54,350 nt of DNA. It comes from Klenkia sp. PcliD-1-E. GTDB lineage: Bacteria > Actinomycetota > Actinomycetes > Mycobacteriales > Geodermatophilaceae. Both the position numbers and the translations under genes were made by a program. The DNA is taken from NCBI RefSeq assembly GCF_024124375.1, contig NZ_JAMXRZ010000007.1, positions 1 to 54,350 of the forward strand. The letters are read 5' to 3'. The notes under the pieces were generated by a model. That model did no database searches. It saw only the letters and a program-made list of their open reading frames with translations, and was not told the DNA's origin. Below are positions 51,770 to 54,350 of the stretch, piece after piece (within the stretch, counting starts at the first letter, position 1; every line of letters starts with the position of its first letter).

Positions 51770-51775
51770 GCACGC

Positions 51776-52735
51776 ATGCGAGTCCTCGTCGCCGGTGGTG
51801 CCGGCTACATCGGCAGCGTAGTCACCGCCGCCCTCCTCGCCGGGGGCCACGAGGTGACGGTGCTCGACGACCTGTCCACCGGCCACGCCGACGCCGTCCC
51901 CGAGGGCGCGGCGTTCGTGCATGCCTCGCTGCACGACTCGGCACCCGTGCTGGCCGACGTCCGGCCCGAGGCGGTGCTGCACTTCGCGGCCAAGAGCCTG
52001 GTCGGGGTCTCCCAGACCCAGCCCGAGGACTACTGGCACACCAACGTCGGCGGCTCGCTGGCGCTGCTGGAGGCCATGCGGGCGGTCGACTGCCGGCGCA
52101 TCGTGTTCTCCTCCACCGCGGCCACCTACGGCGAACCCGAGAGCGTGCCGATCACCGAGGACGCCCCCACCCGCCCGACCAACACCTACGGCGCCTCCAA
52201 GCTGGCCGTGGACCACATGCTGACCTCCTACGCGGTGGCGCACCGGTTCGCCGCGGTCAGCCTCCGCTACTTCAACGTGGCCGGCGCCGGGTTCGGCCGC
52301 GGCGAACGGCACGCCACCGAGACCCACCTCGTCCCGATCGCGCTGCAGGTCGCCGCCGGCACCCGCGAGGCGATCACCGTCTTCGGCGAGGACTACCCCA
52401 CCCCCGACGGCACCTGCATCCGTGACTACGTGCACGTGCTGGACCTGGCCGATGCGCACCTGCTCGCCCTGCCCGCGCCCGCCCCCGGCGAGCACCGGGT
52501 CTACAACCTGGGCAACGGCACCGGGTTCAGCGTGCAGCAGGTCGTCGACGCCGTCCGCGAGGTCACCGGGCACCCCGTGCCGGTCGTCGTCGGGGCCCGC
52601 CGGGCCGGCGACCCCGCCCAGCTGGTGGCCTCCTCCGACCGCATCCGCGCCGACCTCGGCTGGGCTCCCCAGCACGCCGAGCTCACCACGATGGTGCGCG
52701 ACGCGTGGGAGCTCAGCCGGCCGGCTCCGCGCTGA
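51776..52735 (+). CDS. galE: UDP-glucose 4-epimerase
   Basis: A 319-residue extended SDR that interconverts UDP-glucose and UDP-galactose. The NAD site is VAGGAGYIGS, the catalytic pair is Y138/K142 in NTYGASK, and the family marks FAAKSLVGVSQTQPEDYW, FSSTAATYGE, LRYFNVAGA and GTCIRDYVHVLDLADAH are intact. Length is normal. Start ATG 51776 follows a leaderless -10 box. Its 3' end overlaps the convergent CNNM-domain gene by 23 bases. Confidence 0.95.
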   Translation: MRVLVAGGAGYIGSVVTAALLAGGHEVTVLDDLSTGHADAVPEGAAFVHASLHDSAPVLADVRPEAVLHFAAKSLVGVSQTQPEDYWHTNVGGSLALLEAMRAVDCRRIVFSSTAATYGEPESVPITEDAPTRPTNTYGASKLAVDHMLTSYAVAHRFAAVSLRYFNVAGAGFGRGERHATETHLVPIALQVAAGTREAITVFGEDYPTPDGTCIRDYVHVLDLADAHLLALPAPAPGEHRVYNLGNGTGFSVQQVVDAVREVTGHPVPVVVGARRAGDPAQLVASSDRIRADLGWAPQHAELTTMVRDAWELSRPAPR

Positions 52736-54026
52736 CCTCGGCCGGCGGCGCCGGGGACACCGCGATGCGGGCGATCCGGCGACCGTCGAGCTCGGTCACG
52801 GTCAGCTGCCGGCCCTCGTGGACGGCGCCGTCGCCCACGGCCGGGATGCGGCCGAGCTCGGCCAGCATCCAGCCGGCCACCGTCTCGTAGGGGCCCTGCG
52901 GCAGCTCGAGCCCGGTGGCCTCGGCGAAGTCGTCCAGGTTGAGCAGCCCGTCGACGTCGTGCGGCCCCTCCGCCGGCTCGTCGGTCTCGGGGACGGCGTC
53001 CTCGTCGTACTCGTCGTAGATCTCCCCGATGACCTCCTCGATGAGGTCCTCCAGGGTCACGATGCCGTCGGTGCCGCCGTACTCGTCGACGACGATCGCC
53101 AGGTGCTGGCTCTCCCGGCGCATCTCCGACAACGCGGTGAGCACCCCCGCCGTCCCGGGCAGCTGCTTGACCTCCCGGGCCAGGTCGCCCACGGTCGCCG
53201 CGCGCCCGGCCGGGTGGCCGGGCAGCAGCAGGTCGCGCACGTGCACGAAGCCGACCACGTCGTCCTGGGTGCGCCCGATGACCGGCCAGCGGGAGCGGCC
53301 GGAGTCGGCGATCAGCTTGGCCGCGCGGCTGGCGGTCAGCGAGGCCTCCAGGAAGTCGACCTCCGTGCGGGGGGTCATCACCTCGCGCACCTCGCGGCCG
53401 CCGGCGCGGAAGACCTCGTCGATGAGCCGGCGCTCGTCGCTGGACAACGACTCGTGGGCGGCCACCAGGTCCCGCAGCTCCTCCTGGCTGATCGACTCCC
53501 CGCTCTGCTTGGGGTCCCCGCCCAGCAGCCGCACCAGCAGGTCGGTGGAGCGCGACAGCAGCCAGATGACCGGCCGGAACACCGCGGCGATCCGGTTCAG
53601 CGGCCCGGCGACGACCAGCGAGAAGCCCTCGGCCCGCTGCAGCGCCAGCCGCTTGGGGGTCAGCTCGCCGACCACCAGCGACAGGTAGCTGATGGCGATC
53701 GTGACCAGCACGAAGCTGACCGGGTCGGCGACCCCCTGGGCCAGCCCGAGCCCGGCCAGCCAGTCGCTCAGCGGCGCCGACAGGGTGCTGGCACCGAACG
53801 CGGCGGAGAAGAAGCCGGCCAGCGTGACCCCGACCTGCACCGCGGCGAGGAACCGGTTGGGGTCCTGCAGGAGCTTGGTGAGGGCCCGCCCCCGGCTGCC
53901 CCGCTCGGCCAGCGCCCGCACCTGCGACTCCCGCAGCGACACCAGGGCGATCTCGGCGCCGGCGAACGCACCGCCGATCAGCACGAAGACGACGACCATG
54001 ACGATGTTGAGCCAGACGTCGCTCAC
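52713..54026 (-). CDS. Hemolysin-family CNNM/CBS/CorC_HlyC domain membrane protein
   Basis: A 437-residue protein. Residues 1-190 are a CNNM (DUF21) domain with about four helices (VFVLIGGAFAGAEIALVS, LVVGELTPKRLAL). A CBS pair follows (about 205-325: VREVMTPRTEVDFLE, VDEYGGTDGIVTLEDLIEEVIG), then a C-terminal CorC_HlyC domain (about 345-430). Family members are implicated in magnesium or other metal export. GTG 54026 is preferred, with AAGGAG about 10 bases upstream. An in-frame ATG at 54098 would add a 24-residue polar extension before the first helix. Confidence 0.92.
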   Translation of the reverse strand: MSDVWLNIVMVVVFVLIGGAFAGAEIALVSLRESQVRALAERGSRGRALTKLLQDPNRFLAAVQVGVTLAGFFSAAFGASTLSAPLSDWLAGLGLAQGVADPVSFVLVTIAISYLSLVVGELTPKRLALQRAEGFSLVVAGPLNRIAAVFRPVIWLLSRSTDLLVRLLGGDPKQSGESISQEELRDLVAAHESLSSDERRLIDEVFRAGGREVREVMTPRTEVDFLEASLTASRAAKLIADSGRSRWPVIGRTQDDVVGFVHVRDLLLPGHPAGRAATVGDLAREVKQLPGTAGVLTALSEMRRESQHLAIVVDEYGGTDGIVTLEDLIEEVIGEIYDEYDEDAVPETDEPAEGPHDVDGLLNLDDFAEATGLELPQGPYETVAGWMLAELGRIPAVGDGAVHEGRQLTVTELDGRRIARIAVSPAPPAEVSAEPAG

Positions 54027-54149
54027 CGGCGGCGTGCTCCTTCTGCGGTTGTGTGCGGGGGTGTCCCAGGATCCCGGCTGCCGGGTGGGGACGTCCACCC
54101 GGCAACGCCGACCGGCCGCCGGACGTTCCGTGGCAGGTCACCCGGCGAC

Positions 54150-54155
54150 TACGGT
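54150..54155 (+). promoter_or_regulatory. -10 box TACGGT before the last gene
   Basis: TACGGT is followed by 8 bases and ATG 54164, the same spacing as the other leaderless starts in this window. Confidence 0.5.
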
Positions 54156-54163
54156 GGTCGGCC

Positions 54164-54350
54164 ATGACCGGAGCGCGACGGCACCGTCACCGCCCGCGGG
54201 CCCCGCGCTGGTGGCCCGCGGCCGTCGTGGTCGCCGTGCTCGCCGTCGTCGCCGGCGGCTGGTGGCTGCTGCCCGGCTCCGGGGACCCGGTGCCCGCCGC
54301 CGCGACGACCTCCGCGCCGCGCCCGACCACCTCGGCGGTCCCGACGTCGG
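54164..54350 (+). CDS. Membrane-anchored or secreted protein, N-terminal fragment
   Basis: Only the first 62 residues are inside the window. An Arg/His/Pro-rich cytosolic start is followed by one helix (about residues 18-36) and a Pro/Thr/Ser/Ala-rich linker (TTSAPRPTTSAVP). This is the usual build of an actinobacterial exported or single-pass protein with a domain outside the cell. The function cannot be judged. It is divergent from the CNNM gene. Confidence 0.7.
   Translation, partial: MTGARRHRHRPRAPRWWPAAVVVAVLAVVAGGWWLLPGSGDPVPAAATTSAPRPTTSAVPTS

Overview
The window is very GC-rich, GC-biased at third codon positions, tightly packed and rich in GTG/TTG starts and 1-4 base start/stop overlaps. 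This points to an Actinomycetota chromosome. Gene content and style fit Geodermatophilaceae or a close relative, but that family placement is inference from general impression, not from a marker gene. About 49 protein genes cover nearly everything. No intergenic gap exceeds 300 bases (the longest is 46188-46472), and I saw no rRNA, tRNA, CRISPR array, insertion sequence or prophage.

Layout. 1-2174 (-): a secreted zinc metalloprotease with LGFP cell-wall-binding repeats, cut by the window start. 2249-4446 (-): fructosamine-kinase-like protein and LpdA-type NAD(P)H-quinone reductase. 4551-11371: surface-sugar block (SGNH hydrolase, large membrane protein, fused acetyltransferase/ketoisomerase, sugar aminotransferase, GtrB-like glycosyltransferase, GtrA flippase). 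11340-16401 (-): meaB, mutB, mutA (methylmalonyl-CoA mutase). 16490-18810 (-): M20 amidohydrolase and a GCS2 carboxylate-amine ligase. 18850-19474 (-): VapBC-type toxin-antitoxin. 19561-23451 (+): purine nucleoside phosphorylase, uronate-dehydrogenase-like enzyme, phosphosugar mutase, DedA protein. 23427-25808 (-): two DUF805 proteins, an oxidoreductase and upp. 25973-27671 (+): a SipW-type signal peptidase with two TasA/camelysin-like secreted substrates. 27710-30999 (+): deoC, an aldehyde dehydrogenase and a half-length aldehyde-dehydrogenase-like protein. 31077-33173: divergent TetR/MFS drug-efflux pair. 33215-34573 (+): an acidic, internally duplicated unknown protein. 34742-36259 (-): DEAD-box RNA helicase. 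36486-39233 (-): adenosine deaminase and a two-gene ABC exporter. 39269-46187 (-): deoA, cdd, two permeases, ATPase and BmpA lipoprotein of a nucleoside importer. 46473-54350: D,D-carboxypeptidase, YihY protein, 2H phosphoesterase, trpS, aromatic aminotransferase, galE, CNNM/CBS protein and the start of a secreted or anchored protein.

How it works together. The main theme is nucleoside salvage. Nucleosides enter through the Bmp ABC importer, are deaminated (add, cdd) and phosphorolysed (PNP, deoA); free uracil is recaptured by upp. The phosphosugar mutase beside PNP could move ribose-1-phosphate to ribose-5-phosphate. DeoC splits deoxyribose-5-phosphate and the adjacent aldehyde dehydrogenase can oxidise the acetaldehyde. 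The set lpdA, M20 amidase, PNP, phosphomutase, upp, add, deoA, cdd matches the gene content of the M. tuberculosis lpdA-cdd region (Rv3303c-Rv3315c, from memory), so I read the rest (surface-sugar block, SipW/TasA-like operon, toxin-antitoxin) as lineage-specific insertions.

The most interesting items are the SipW/TasA-like operon, whose two substrates share a C-S-V-A-W...C cysteine signature; a two-gene route to a 3-acetamido-3,6-dideoxyhexose nucleotide linked to GtrA/GtrB-type export; a conserved-looking half aldehyde dehydrogenase without catalytic residues; an acidic duplicated unknown protein; a 272-base antisense overlap of two convergent genes; and a recurring TANNNT box 6-8 bases before start codons that indicates widespread leaderless transcription.
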